Shown piece after piece: positions 55,702 to 64,000 of a stretch of 64,000 nucleotides of DNA. The stretch spans positions 1-64,000 of the forward strand of contig NZ_PVXQ01000003.1 of the NCBI RefSeq assembly GCF_002995745.1, given 5' to 3'. The notes under the pieces were generated by a model. That model was not told the DNA's origin and did no database searches. It saw nothing but the letters and a program-made list of their open reading frames with translations. The position numbers and the translations under genes are program-made. Source of the stretch: Clostridium vincentii (GTDB taxonomy: Bacteria; Bacillota; Clostridia; Clostridiales; Clostridiaceae). Positions within the stretch are counted from its first letter, which is position 1, and each line of letters begins with the position of its first letter.

Positions 55702-56879
55702 TTGATACGATAAAGAAAGAATTGTGTACAGGTTGTAATGCTTGTTCAAATATATGTCCACAAAATTGCATAGAAATGAAGGACGATAAGTTTGGATTTC
55801 GTTATCCTACAGTGGAATATGATAAATGCATAAAATGTCAACTGTGTATAAAAACTTGTCCATCATTGAATAAGGTATCATTAAATGGAAAATGGACAAT
55901 TCCTAAAATTTTTGCTGCGTGGTCTTTGGATGAAGAAATTAGATTTAATAGCACTTCTGGTGGGGTGTTTTCTGAATTAGCTAAACAAATAATAAATAAT
56001 ACAGGAATTGTTGTAGCAGTCAGATATAATGAAAAAAATCTTGTTGAACATTGTATGATTGAAACTGAAGATGAAATAAAGATAATTAGACAGTCTAAAT
56101 ATATACAGAGCGATATAGGTTTTATTTATAAGGTAATTAAGACAAAACTACTTGAAGAAAAATTGGTTGGTTTTTGTGGCTCACCATGCCAAGTAGCCGG
56201 GTTATTAAACTTTTTAGGCAAACCATTTGATAATTTAATTACTTTTGATTTTGTCTGTAGAGGAACAAATTCACCAGAGGCCTATTTAAAATACATAGAT
56301 ATGCTTGAAAAGCAATATGAGAGCAAGGTTAAAAAGGTTTGGTTTAAAAATAAGACTTATGGATGGAATAGGTTTAGTACTCGAATAGATTTTGAAAATG
56401 GAAAAACATACATAAAAGACCGATATACAGATTTATTTATGAGAGGATATATTGAGGAAAATCTATATATGAGGCCATGTTGCTTTGATTGTAAATACAA
56501 ATCATTTCCACGAGTGTCTGATTTAACATTAGCTGACTTCTGGGGAGTTAGAGCAATTGATCCGGTACTTGATCCAGATAAGGGGACATCACTTATAATG
56601 ATCAATTCGGAAAAAGGAAATAAGATATTTAACTCAATAAGAAAAAATATCCTATACAGAGAAAGTACACTCGAAGCGGCATTTTCGGGAAATGGTTGTA
56701 TTGCTAAATCAGCTATAAAAAATCTTAAAAGTGATATTTTTTTGGAAATGTTGCATACTTATTCTTTTGACGTTTGCTTTAAGAAGTGTGTGAAAAGTAA
56801 TATATTGAAGAGAATTAAAAGAAAATTTTATATGACAGCTAGCAAAGTAAAAAGAACATTGATATCTTTTAAAAAATAA
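55698..56879 (+). CDS. FrhB-like Fe-S protein, copy 2
   Basis: A 393-residue homologue of copy 1. Two ferredoxin motifs ([24 protein letters not shown]) precede the FrhB domain ([47 protein letters not shown]). Unlike copy 1, it has no pyruvyl-transferase neighbour directly beside it. A terminator after it is not obvious. Confidence 0.88.
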   Translation: MIDTIKKELCTGCNACSNICPQNCIEMKDDKFGFRYPTVEYDKCIKCQLCIKTCPSLNKVSLNGKWTIPKIFAAWSLDEEIRFNSTSGGVFSELAKQIINNTGIVVAVRYNEKNLVEHCMIETEDEIKIIRQSKYIQSDIGFIYKVIKTKLLEEKLVGFCGSPCQVAGLLNFLGKPFDNLITFDFVCRGTNSPEAYLKYIDMLEKQYESKVKKVWFKNKTYGWNRFSTRIDFENGKTYIKDRYTDLFMRGYIEENLYMRPCCFDCKYKSFPRVSDLTLADFWGVRAIDPVLDPDKGTSLIMINSEKGNKIFNSIRKNILYRESTLEAAFSGNGCIAKSAIKNLKSDIFLEMLHTYSFDVCFKKCVKSNILKRIKRKFYMTASKVKRTLISFKK

Positions 56880-57001
56880 TAAGTAAGTTTTATTCCCAAA
56901 TAGATAGAGATCAAAGAAATGCCTTCAATACAACACAGAGATTTTTGATAAGGTTAAATAACATGCTAATGTTTGTACTCAACAGAAATGAGGTAACCAC
57001 A

Positions 57002-57307
57002 ATGAATATATTAGTAAACGGAGGTGCCGAATATATAGGCTTACACACCTATGTGGCTTTGATTGAAGCAGGGGACATAGTCATCGTTGCCGATAATCTT
57101 TGCAACAGCAAAGTTGAAACTATAGATAAAATAAAATATATAACAAATAAAGAAGTAACTTTCTACAAAATAGATGTAACTGATGAGAAAGCTTTGGATT
57201 CCATCTTTTCAAACCACACATTTGATGGAGTTATTCATTTTGCAGGTCTTAAAGCATCTGTAGAAAAGCCTTTGGAATGCTATTATAATGAATATTTATT
57301 ACTTTAA
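57002..57307 (+). pseudogene. galE 5' fragment
   Basis: About 101 codons aligning with the first third of UDP-glucose 4-epimerase (NILVNGGAEYIGLHTYVALI, VIVADNLCNSK, GVIHFAGLKASVEKPLEC). The cofactor loop is damaged: GGAEYIGLHT in place of the usual GGAGYIGSHT. Three residues are missing after GLKA compared with the intact copy at 58172, and the frame stops after YYNEYLLL. The remaining two thirds are gone. It joins a flippase fragment directly. Confidence 0.88.
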
Positions 57308-57503
57308 AAGGGTGGAAATTGATGTAATTAAATTCTGGAAAGAGATATTGAATATTAGTATTCCTGTATTTGTAACAGTTTTTATAGGCTTTTTTATAAA
57401 GCACATTAAGGTGGAGTCGGAAATTATGTCCCTTGTATGTAAAATCATTATATATTTAATTCTTTATATTGCGTTAATATGGAAATTAGCTATGAATGAT
57501 TAA
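57288..57503 (+). pseudogene. 3' fragment of a flippase-like gene
   Basis: A 71-codon frame overlapping the end of the galE fragment by 20 bp. FWKEILNISIPVFVTVFIGFFIKH, then a last hydrophobic segment, resembles the final helix and tail of a polysaccharide flippase. The join to galE looks like a deletion endpoint. Confidence 0.6.
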
Positions 57504-58171
57504 TAAAAGGAATTAATAATAGGTATTTTTAAGAGAATTTTTATAACAAAACAAACAAACGATTAATCTTAATATATTAACAATGGAACGGAAGAGATGC
57601 ATAGCTAGTCATATCGCTGTAATACTTTCAAGTGATGTTAGTATAAAAAAGTATCTACAAAACCTATTGCTAAGGTAATTAATAAAAAAAGAAGATACTA
57701 AACATGACGAAAAAATAGAGGAGAAGGATTATGATTAAAAAAAGAAAATGAAAGAGGACCAAAGTCCAATAATTAAAGTTTTACAAACTTTTTGTGTCCC
57801 AAATATTGACCTAGATCCAATTAAATAATCCTCTCTTTACAGGCTGCTTTCTAAGACTAGCTGCTGCACCTTTGGATCCCAACTTAGTCCCATACAGTAT
57901 GGGTAGAATTTACTATTATACTTTTTTATCCTTTTATTTTATCTTTCTTTGCTCTTTTAATACTCCTAGCTCTTTACAAAGCTTTTTCCACCAACAACTT
58001 CTTTTATAACTTGTTATTTAAATTTTTGTTTATACTTGTAAAGTGAACCACTAAAATATAAATATTTTAAATATGAAGAATGCTATTTGTGGATATAAAT
58101 AACAAAAATGAATAACAGGAAGTAAAAAGCATATAAATATAAATATTTATATTTATAGAGGTGATAAAGAA
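57504..58171. other. Decayed region without a clear gene
   Basis: About 670 bp. It includes a 32-codon frame from ATG 57583 (MERKRCIASHIAVILS) with no match I recognise. On the minus strand, about 57800-57910 reads as short broken frames that may be remnants. There are no complete genes. An AT-rich palindrome lies next to galE. Confidence 0.6.
58132..58157. repeat. Perfect 26-bp AT-rich palindrome at the galE ribosome site
   Basis: TATAAATATAAATATTTATATTTATA is self-complementary with its centre at 58144/58145 and abuts the AGAGGTGA ribosome site. As RNA it could fold just before the site and affect translation of galE, or act as a protein site. Confidence 0.55.
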
Positions 58172-59182
58172 ATGTCAGTTTTAATAACAGGGGGGCTAGG
58201 TTATATAGGTAGTCATACGGCTATAGAATTATTACAGTCTGGGAAAGAAATTGTAGTAATAGATAATCTTTGTAATAGTAAAGAAATAGTTAAAGATAAA
58301 ATTATTTGTATTACAAAAAAGGATTTTAAATTTTATAATATAAATTTATTAAATGGAAATGCTGTAGAAAAAGTTTTTAAAGAAAATAACATAAAATCAG
58401 TTATACATTTTGCAGCTTTAAAAGCAGTAGGTGAATCTGTGAAAAATCCTTTAGAATACTATGATAATAATATTATAAGCACTTTAGTTATACTAAAACT
58501 TATGAAAAGGTACGGAATTAAAGATATAGTATTTAGTTCATCAGCTGCTGTATACGGTAATGCTGAATCTATGCCAATAAAGGAAAATCAATCTTTATCG
58601 GTGAACAATCCTTATGGGAGAACTAAATTAATAATAGAATATATATTAAAAGACTTATATAAATCAGATAATACATGGAATATAGCACTACTTAGATACT
58701 TTAATCCAATTGGAGCTCATGAAAGTGGACTTATAGGAGAGGATCCTAATGGTATACCAAACAACCTTTTACCTTATATAAGCAAAGTTGCAATGGGTCA
58801 ATTAAAGGAAGTTAGTGTATATGGCAATGATTATCCCACTATTGATGGAACCGGAGTAAGAGATTATATTCATGTAGTAGATATAGCGAAGGGGCATATA
58901 AAGGCTTTAGAAAAATTAGATAATAAATTAGGCTTAGTTATATACAATTTAGGAACAGGAAAAGGGGTAAGTGTATTACAAATAATAGAGTTATTTAAAA
59001 AAGTAACGAACAAAGATATACCTTATAAAATAGTAGGAAGAAGAGAGGGGGATGTAGCTCAGTGTTATGCAGATCCAACTAAGGCACAAAAAGAATTAGG
59101 GTGGCAAGCAGAAAAAAATATTAATCAGATGTGTAAGGATGCTTGGAATTGGCAACGTAAAAATCCTAATGGATATAATTAA
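58172..59182 (+). CDS. galE: UDP-glucose 4-epimerase
   Basis: A 336-residue SDR. The NAD loop is ITGGLGYIGSHTA, SSSAAVYG carries the catalytic Ser, and YGRTK supplies the Tyr/Lys. The galactose-site ADPTKAQKELGW is at the C-terminus. It is the intact counterpart of the fragment at 57002 and is only moderately similar to it (for example VIDNLCNSKE against VADNLCNSKV). It provides UDP-galactose for the polysaccharide. Its terminator follows. Confidence 0.95.
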   Translation: MSVLITGGLGYIGSHTAIELLQSGKEIVVIDNLCNSKEIVKDKIICITKKDFKFYNINLLNGNAVEKVFKENNIKSVIHFAALKAVGESVKNPLEYYDNNIISTLVILKLMKRYGIKDIVFSSSAAVYGNAESMPIKENQSLSVNNPYGRTKLIIEYILKDLYKSDNTWNIALLRYFNPIGAHESGLIGEDPNGIPNNLLPYISKVAMGQLKEVSVYGNDYPTIDGTGVRDYIHVVDIAKGHIKALEKLDNKLGLVIYNLGTGKGVSVLQIIELFKKVTNKDIPYKIVGRREGDVAQCYADPTKAQKELGWQAEKNINQMCKDAWNWQRKNPNGYN

Positions 59183-59200
59183 AAGTACTTTATATTAATT

Positions 59201-59246
59201 AAGCTATCTAAAATAGAAAATCTCTACTTAAGATAGCTTATTTTAT
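59201..59246. terminator. Intrinsic terminator after galE
   Basis: AAGCTATCT (59201-59209) pairs with AGATAGCTT (59231-59239), followed by ATTTTATTT. It lies between convergent genes. Confidence 0.75.
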
Positions 59247-59731
59247 TTCCTTAATAAGTTGTTTAATTTTGGTTTAATATCTCTACCAGCCTTCTCACTA
59301 ATCATAGTTTTAACGGTACTTCCATTATTAGTAGTTAAAGATAATATAGATTTGGTAGCATTCTTTCCAGGCAGTATTTCAAACCTTTTTATATCTTTAT
59401 ACATTATTAATGTATTTTTAAAAAGGACACTGTCATTAAAGAAGTATACATAGAAATTAAGTAAATAGTTTATAGGCATTGCAAGACATACAAAGATAAA
59501 TAACATTATATTCAGGTAAGTTACATATTCTTGTAGAATTATAATTATAAGAAATAGAATACAAAGCAATCCTAAAATTATACTATAAGGAGACAAACAT
59601 TTTAGCCTGAACTTTAATTGGTTTTTTTTCTTATGTATGCTTCTATAATATTTTCTATATAATGAGAAACAAAGGCCCGCAAATAGTAGTGTTTCAATTA
59701 GTAAAACTACTAAATTTGTATTTAAGTCCAT
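59243..59731 (-). CDS. Small membrane protein, unknown function
   Basis: A 162-residue protein from ATG 59731, with AGAGGGGG upstream. A longer reading lacks a ribosome site. Three or so helices lie at about 5-28, 50-72 and 75-100. The C-terminal part (about 105-162: FFNDSVLFKNTLIMYKDIKRFEIL, SILSLTTNNGSTVKTMI) is beta-rich and may be a small PH-like domain. No family recognised. Confidence 0.7.
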   Translation of the reverse strand: MDLNTNLVVLLIETLLFAGLCFSLYRKYYRSIHKKKNQLKFRLKCLSPYSIILGLLCILFLIIIILQEYVTYLNIMLFIFVCLAMPINYLLNFYVYFFNDSVLFKNTLIMYKDIKRFEILPGKNATKSILSLTTNNGSTVKTMISEKAGRDIKPKLNNLLRK

Positions 59732-59855
59732 AATAAATCCCCCTCTTGAAATATTTATTAACATTGTAGCATATTACTATAAAAATAGTCTGTTTTTGTA
59801 TAGAAGATAAGATGTAGAAAAATAAAATTTGTTAAAAATAAAAGTATGAAAATAC

Positions 59856-59884
59856 AGAAGAAGATATCTTCTTCTATTTTTTTG
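59856..59884. terminator. Orphan terminator-like palindrome
   Basis: AGAAGAAGATATCTTCTTCT (59856-59875) is a perfect palindrome followed by a T-run. No + strand gene lies before it in reach, and it sits upstream of the minus-strand gene. It may insulate the amino-acid transporter promoter. Confidence 0.55.
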
Positions 59885-59927
59885 ATCTATCCTGCTAAAA
59901 TTTTTGTTGAAACACTATGTAAAATTA

Positions 59928-59956
59928 TTGACTGTGTAATTTAAAAATGATAGAAT
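59928..59956 (+). promoter_or_regulatory. Sigma-A-type promoter of the amino-acid ABC operon
   Basis: TTGACT (59928-59933), a 17-bp spacer and TAGAAT (59951-59956). The predicted start of transcription is at about 59963, some 107 bp before the first gene. Confidence 0.8.
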
Positions 59957-59962
59957 AAACAA

Positions 59963-60069
59963 AACTGCCCTAGGCACATGTGTTAGCAATGGAGCTACTT
60001 AATTTCTGCTTAAACGAGGGATTAATAGCTTTTTTTTTATGAAATGGCGTAAATAGAGGAGGTGTTAGG
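59963..60069 (+). promoter_or_regulatory. Attenuator leader of the ABC operon
   Basis: A terminator in the leader: AGCTACTTAAT (59993-60003) pairs with ATTAATAGCT (60021-60030), one bulge, followed by eight or nine T. An alternative hairpin TAGC (59984-59987) with GCTA (59994-59997) would take up the 5' arm of the terminator and allow read-through. The upstream part CTAGGCACATGTGTTAG can fold on its own. No T-box AGGGTGGNACCGCG element and no riboswitch I know is visible, and no leader peptide of a biased composition was found. AGAGGAGGTG near 60055 is the ribosome site of the first gene. Confidence 0.65.
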
Positions 60070-60795
60070 TTGATAAAGCTTGAAAAGGTAAATAAGTTTT
60101 TCGGAAAAAATCAAGTATTAAAAAACATCAATTTAACTGTTAAAGAAGGCGAAAAGGTTGTTGTTATTGGGCCTAGTGGTTCTGGTAAAAGCACATTAAT
60201 AAGATGTATGAACTTATTAGAAAAACCTACTGATGGAAGTGTAATAGTAAATGATGTAGAAATCACTAAAAAAGGAGCACCAATAAGTAAGGTTAGAGAA
60301 GAAATAGCAATGGTATTTCAATCATTTAATCTCTACCCACACATGACGGTGTTAGAAAATCTTACCCTGGCACCAATAAAAATTCAAAAAGTTCCTAAAA
60401 AACAAGCCATAGAGTCAGCAATGAAATATTTAAAAACTGTTGGTTTGGAAGATAAGGTGTCAGCTTATCCGGCTCAATTATCTGGAGGTCAGCAGCAAAG
60501 AGTTGCTATTGCTAGAGCACTAAATATGCATCCGAAAATAATGTTATTTGATGAGCCAACATCTGCACTAGATCCAGAGATGATACAAGAAGTTCTGGAT
60601 GTTATTATAGGATTATCTAAAGAAAATATAACAATGGTTGTTGTAACACATGAAATGGGTTTCGCAAGACAAGCAGCAGATAGAGTGATTTTCATGGCAG
60701 ATGGAGAAATTATTGAAGAAGGTAACCCGGAACATTTCTTTGTTAACCCAACTAATGAAAGAACAAAAAGTTTTTTAAGTAAAATTGTAAGATAA
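60070..60795 (+). CDS. Polar amino-acid ABC transporter ATPase (GlnQ/ArtP-like)
   Basis: A 241-residue ATPase from a TTG start with AGAGGAGGTG upstream. Walker A is GPSGSGKST, the Q-loop is [13 protein letters not shown], the signature LSGGQQQR, Walker [15 protein letters not shown] and the His switch VTHEM. It matches the PAAT family (glutamine, arginine, histidine or cystine import). It is first in an operon of four. Confidence 0.94.
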   Translation: MIKLEKVNKFFGKNQVLKNINLTVKEGEKVVVIGPSGSGKSTLIRCMNLLEKPTDGSVIVNDVEITKKGAPISKVREEIAMVFQSFNLYPHMTVLENLTLAPIKIQKVPKKQAIESAMKYLKTVGLEDKVSAYPAQLSGGQQQRVAIARALNMHPKIMLFDEPTSALDPEMIQEVLDVIIGLSKENITMVVVTHEMGFARQAADRVIFMADGEIIEEGNPEHFFVNPTNERTKSFLSKIVR

Positions 60796-60816
60796 AATTA
60801 TTAGGAGGTTATTATT

Positions 60817-61620
60817 ATGAAAATTAAAAAATTGACAGCAGCTTTAACTGCAGCACTAGTATTAGGAACAACCTTAATATTTGTGGGATGTTCTAGTAAT
60901 AAGGATGCTACAACTACTGGAATTCAACAAATAAAAGATGCCGGTGTTTTTAAGGTAGGAGTTAAGGTTGATGTTCCTAAATATGGTTTAAAAAACACAG
61001 AAACTGGAGAAGTTGAAGGCTTAGAAGTGGATATAGCTAAGGCTGTTGCTAAGGAAATATTCGGAGACGAGAGTAAGATAGAAACTGCAGCAGTTACTGC
61101 AAAAACTAGAGGACCATTGCTTGATAATGGTGAGATAGATGCAGTTATAGCTACATTTACAATTACTGAGGAAAGAAAGGAAAGTTATAATTTCTCAGAC
61201 CCATATTTTACAGATGGTGTAGGATTACTTGTTAAGAAGAGCTTGGGTATTAAAGAATTCAAGGAACTTGATGGTAAGACTATAGGTGTATCTCAAAGTT
61301 CAACTACTAAGAGTGCTTTAGAGGAAGTAGCAAAAGAAGAAGGTATAACTCTTAAGTTTAGTGAATTTGGAAGTTATCCAGAGTTAAGTGCAGCATTAGA
61401 TTCAGGTAGAATTGACTGTTTCTCAGTAGATGCATCAATATTAAACGGGTATTTAGATGATTCAAAAGAAATTTTAGATTTTAGAACTAATCCTCAAGAA
61501 TATGGAATTGTAACAAAGAAATCCAACGAAGACCTTGCAGAATTAGTGAATAAAGTAGTAGCAGATATGAAATCTTCTGGAGAATTAGATGAATTAATTG
61601 CTAAGTGGGAGATCAAATAA
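60817..61620 (+). CDS. Amino-acid ABC transporter substrate-binding lipoprotein
   Basis: A 267-residue lipoprotein. The lipobox is FVGC (Cys about 25). The type II binding fold reads [66 protein letters not shown]. Ligand-contacting residues include Arg in the TEERKES region and Asp near the C-terminus. The particular amino acid is unclear. AGGAGG precedes the ATG. Confidence 0.93.
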   Translation: [267 protein letters not shown]

Positions 61621-62351
61621 TGTCAAGCCCCTTTAGTTTATTCAAATGGGAGGCCGTATTTACAGATTGGAAAATCTTTGGAGGAGGCCTTCTTGTAACA
61701 GTTAAAGTTGGAATTCTTGCACTTATAGTAGCGATAATAATAGGAATTGTTGTTGGAGTTCTTTCAACATCAAAACTTAAATTCTTTAAGGCTATTGGAA
61801 GAGTCTATGTAGAATTAATTCAAAATACACCATTGGTTATTCAAGTATTTATCTTATTTAATGCATTGCCTTATTTAGGTATAGTATTAAACGTGGTTTC
61901 AATAGGTGTATTAGCACTTGGAGTATATCATGGGGCTTATGTTGCTGAAGTTATTAGGGCGGGCATAGGATCTGTTTCTAAAGGTCAAATGGAAGCAGGA
62001 TTATCTCAAGGATTTACTTTTACTGAGTGTATGAGATATATAATATTACCTCAAGCTTTCAAAATAGTATTACCACCTTTAGCAAATCAAGGAGTTGCTC
62101 TTTTAAAGAATACTTCTGTACTTGCAATGATAGCAGGCGGAGATTTGATGTATAGTTCAGATTCTTGGTCAAGTTCTAATATGTACTATGGACCAGCATA
62201 TCTAACAACAGGTTTGCTATACTTTATGTTATGTTTCCCATTAGCAACCTTAGCTAAAAAACTCGAAGAAAAGAAATCTTTTGGTAATAAAGGCAAGGAA
62301 AGTGAATCAGAAGAGAAAATCTTAGGGGAAAAGGCAGAGGGGGTTATTTAA
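61620..62351 (+). CDS. Amino-acid ABC transporter permease 1
   Basis: A 243-residue permease. The ATG shares its A with the last base of the preceding TAA, and GGGAG lies upstream. About five membrane helices, the HisM/GlnP-type sequence YVELIQNTPLVIQVFILF, and the ATPase-contacting EAGLSQGFTFTECMRYIILPQA. A charged C-terminal tail (KEEKKSFGNKGKESESEE region) is unusual in length. Confidence 0.93.
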   Translation: MSSPFSLFKWEAVFTDWKIFGGGLLVTVKVGILALIVAIIIGIVVGVLSTSKLKFFKAIGRVYVELIQNTPLVIQVFILFNALPYLGIVLNVVSIGVLALGVYHGAYVAEVIRAGIGSVSKGQMEAGLSQGFTFTECMRYIILPQAFKIVLPPLANQGVALLKNTSVLAMIAGGDLMYSSDSWSSSNMYYGPAYLTTGLLYFMLCFPLATLAKKLEEKKSFGNKGKESESEEKILGEKAEGVI

Positions 62352-62354
62352 ATT

Positions 62355-62996
62355 ATGGGATCAATAATTAATAGTGTTAATATTAAATTTTTGTTAGATG
62401 GGCTAAAGGTAACAATGACAATAGCTATAGCTACAATAATACTTAGTATTGTTATTGGGACAATTCTAGGTGTACTTAGACGAAATAAAGGTATTTTTGG
62501 TGCAGTAGCAGCCGTATATATTGAAATATTCAGGAATACACCATTAATTCTTTGGATTCTATTTTGTAGATTCTTGATACCTATAGAACCTATGTATTCA
62601 GGAATTCTATCGATGACTTTATTTACTACAGCTGTAATGGCAGAAATAATTAGAGGTGGATTAAATTCAGTACCTGCTGGTCAATTTGAGGCAGGTAAAT
62701 CACAAGGGTTTTCTACAATTCAAATCCTTATACACATTATATTGCCTCAAGCATTTAGAAATATGGTGCCAGCAATTCTTTCTCAGGTTGTAACTACTAT
62801 AAAAGATACTTCATTCTTATGGATAGTTGGAATTGAAGATCTTACTGGAAAAGGTATGATTCTTATGGGAAGTTTTGTATCATCAGATCAAATATTTGCA
62901 ATGTATGGATTACTAGCAATAATTTATTTTACTATAAATTTTGCATTATCATTTATTGTAAGATCACAACATGGGAAATTAGCTTTAATGTATTAG
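62355..62996 (+). CDS. Amino-acid ABC transporter permease 2
   Basis: A 213-residue permease. YIEIFRNTPLILWILFCRF and EAGKSQGFSTIQILIHIILPQAFRNMVPA are the family motifs. Pairs with permease 1 to form the channel. The terminator follows. Confidence 0.93.
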   Translation: MGSIINSVNIKFLLDGLKVTMTIAIATIILSIVIGTILGVLRRNKGIFGAVAAVYIEIFRNTPLILWILFCRFLIPIEPMYSGILSMTLFTTAVMAEIIRGGLNSVPAGQFEAGKSQGFSTIQILIHIILPQAFRNMVPAILSQVVTTIKDTSFLWIVGIEDLTGKGMILMGSFVSSDQIFAMYGLLAIIYFTINFALSFIVRSQHGKLALMY

Positions 62997-63003
62997 AAAT
63001 GAA

Positions 63004-63059
63004 AAAGGCTGTTAGAAAATAGAAAGTGATTTCTATTTTACAACAGCCTCTTTTTTCGT
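63004..63059. terminator. Intrinsic terminator after the ABC operon
   Basis: AAAAGGCTGTTAGAAAATAG pairs with CTATTTTACAACAGCCT, then TTTTTT. Shared with the convergent gene. Confidence 0.9.
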
Positions 63060-63060
63060 T

Positions 63061-63495
63061 CTAAGTTTTCATTTTAAATTCATTAGAACATTTTTTACAA
63101 GTAACTATAATAGACTTCTGACCTCTAGGTAATCTTAGCTTTTGTTTACATTTAGGGCATTTAACAATTTTATATTGTTTTTTATATTTTCTTTTTTGAT
63201 CCCATTTAGACTTCATTTGTCTAAATAATATTGGATAAGATTCTAAACTTGCCTTGGGTAATGGATAAGGAAGCCTTTTCCCAAATCTTCCTAGTATTTT
63301 ATTTATTATGGAAGTAAATTTAGTTAATTCAGTATTTCGTTTATAGGTATTTTTTGATAGTGCTCTAAAAATAACAATAATCATAAGTAAATAACTAATA
63401 TATCTACTATACTCACCAAAGTTAAAAAACATACCTAGCACTAAAAGGAAAATTGATAAAATATCAAAGCCATAAGTTCCGGATAGAAAATTCAT
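63061..63495 (-). CDS. Membrane protein with C-terminal zinc ribbon
   Basis: A 144-residue protein. Two helices at about 9-27 and 30-47 precede a basic middle and a zinc ribbon with CPKCKQKLRLPRG and CKKC (110-139). It resembles small zinc-ribbon membrane proteins of clostridia. Function unknown. Confidence 0.78.
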   Translation of the reverse strand: MNFLSGTYGFDILSIFLLVLGMFFNFGEYSRYISYLLMIIVIFRALSKNTYKRNTELTKFTSIINKILGRFGKRLPYPLPKASLESYPILFRQMKSKWDQKRKYKKQYKIVKCPKCKQKLRLPRGQKSIIVTCKKCSNEFKMKT

Positions 63496-63653
63496 TTAAT
63501 CACCTCATATCTATAGAATATCTTACCATACAATTGTATCAAAATGATGGCAATAAAAAAAATTAAGTAGAAAGTTTTGTGAAATTCATTTTATTGACTT
63601 ATACTAACTTTATAGATAACATTAAGGAGAAATAATAAATCTTGGAGGTAATA

Positions 63654-64000
63654 ATGGGTAGAAACCAAAGTAATGGGAAATTCAACTATAATAATATACA
63701 AAAAAAAGATAAGAATTTTATGTATGATAATTTTAAGAACAGCAATGGTTATAATTGTGATTTTGAAGAGTGCAATTTTGATTTTGTAAGTTTTAGAGGA
63801 GCACATTTTAAAAAATGTAGTTTCTATAATAGTTCATTTATAGGAGCAGAATTTGTTGGAGCAAACTTAAAAGGAAGTAAGTTTAAAAAATGTAAGTTTG
63901 AAAATACTGTATTTAATTCTGTGAATCTTGATGGAGTCGATTTTAGAGAGGCTGAATTCAATAATGTAATCTTTTTAGAAAGTGATATATCAGCGGCTAT
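63654..64000 (+). CDS. Pentapeptide-repeat protein (5' part, cut by window edge)
   Basis: At least 115 codons, open to the window end. GGAGGT lies 5 bp before the ATG. From about residue 35 the sequence follows the A(D/N)LXX pattern: CNFDFVSFRGAHFKKCSFYN, FIGAEFVGANLKGSKFKK, VNLDGVDFREAEF. Such repeats fold as a right-handed quadrilateral beta-helix. Roles range from gyrase protection to structural, and none can be assigned. Confidence 0.85.
   Translation, partial: MGRNQSNGKFNYNNIQKKDKNFMYDNFKNSNGYNCDFEECNFDFVSFRGAHFKKCSFYNSSFIGAEFVGANLKGSKFKKCKFENTVFNSVNLDGVDFREAEFNNVIFLESDISAA

Noticed and set aside
57770..57910. Transposase on the minus strand
   Set aside because: Only short broken frames, no recognisable DDE or IS ends.
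59856..60069. T-box or known riboswitch before the ABC operon
   Set aside because: No AGGGTGGNACCGCG and leader too short for T-box; no known riboswitch core seen.

Overview
The window is low-GC, Gram-positive-type DNA that reads as a clostridium (Clostridium sensu stricto-like). Strong AGGAGG-type ribosome sites, some TTG and GTG starts, A/T-ending codons and the family content (OhrR-type MarR, PepF, DUF1540, DUF5105 lipoproteins, a CapA/CapB-type polysaccharide kinase system, LoaP) all fit. The species cannot be fixed from the sequence alone. No rRNA, tRNA or CRISPR array is visible.

Left third (1-32 kb): mostly short chromosomal transcription units separated by intrinsic terminators. The left edge is the 3' end of a group II intron (domains V and VI), which stops a few bases from the end of an oppositely oriented Cas2/SinR-like gene. 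Then follow a GH25 lysozyme, a DEAD-box helicase, NAD synthetase, an NfeD/SPFH membrane pair and a sugar module (manA, a GntR/UTRA regulator and a ROK kinase) that shares an operator-like decamer. After these come a HAD phosphatase, OhrR, a membrane-HAD fusion, a 51-residue DUF1540 gene, PepF, tandem DUF5105 lipoproteins, a FlxA-like gene plus a three-repeat protein opposite a two-component system, a DUF4178/DUF350/aminopropyltransferase-like operon, a CrtI-like desaturase, an EAL-CBS-GGDEF protein, a K+ channel, GlgB and a membrane MutS-like ATPase.

Middle (32.2-59.2 kb): a Wzx/Wzy-type surface polysaccharide locus on the + strand. It begins with a chain-length/tyrosine-kinase pair and a UDP-sugar 4,6-dehydratase. 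A decayed sugar-transferase tail follows, then the antiterminator gene loaP and a 227-nt purine-rich non-coding leader. Downstream are an aminotransferase, a phosphoglycosyl transferase and a GNAT acetyltransferase (with the dehydratase, a bacillosamine-like amino-sugar pathway), an epimerase, four glycosyltransferases, three hexapeptide acyltransferases, Wzy, two pyruvyl-transferase-family proteins, two FrhB-like Fe-S proteins, Wzx, an SDR and an SGNH-like protein. The right end is decayed: a galE 5' fragment abuts a flippase 3' fragment, then about 670 bp without a clear gene, then an intact galE. Remnants at both ends suggest that the inner cassette was exchanged.

Right end (59.2-64 kb): a small membrane protein, then a polar amino-acid ABC transporter operon (ATPase, binding lipoprotein, two permeases). 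A well-formed promoter precedes it, and a leader with an intrinsic terminator lies between that promoter and the first gene, so attenuation is likely. A zinc-ribbon membrane protein and the start of a pentapeptide-repeat protein, cut by the window edge, finish the window.
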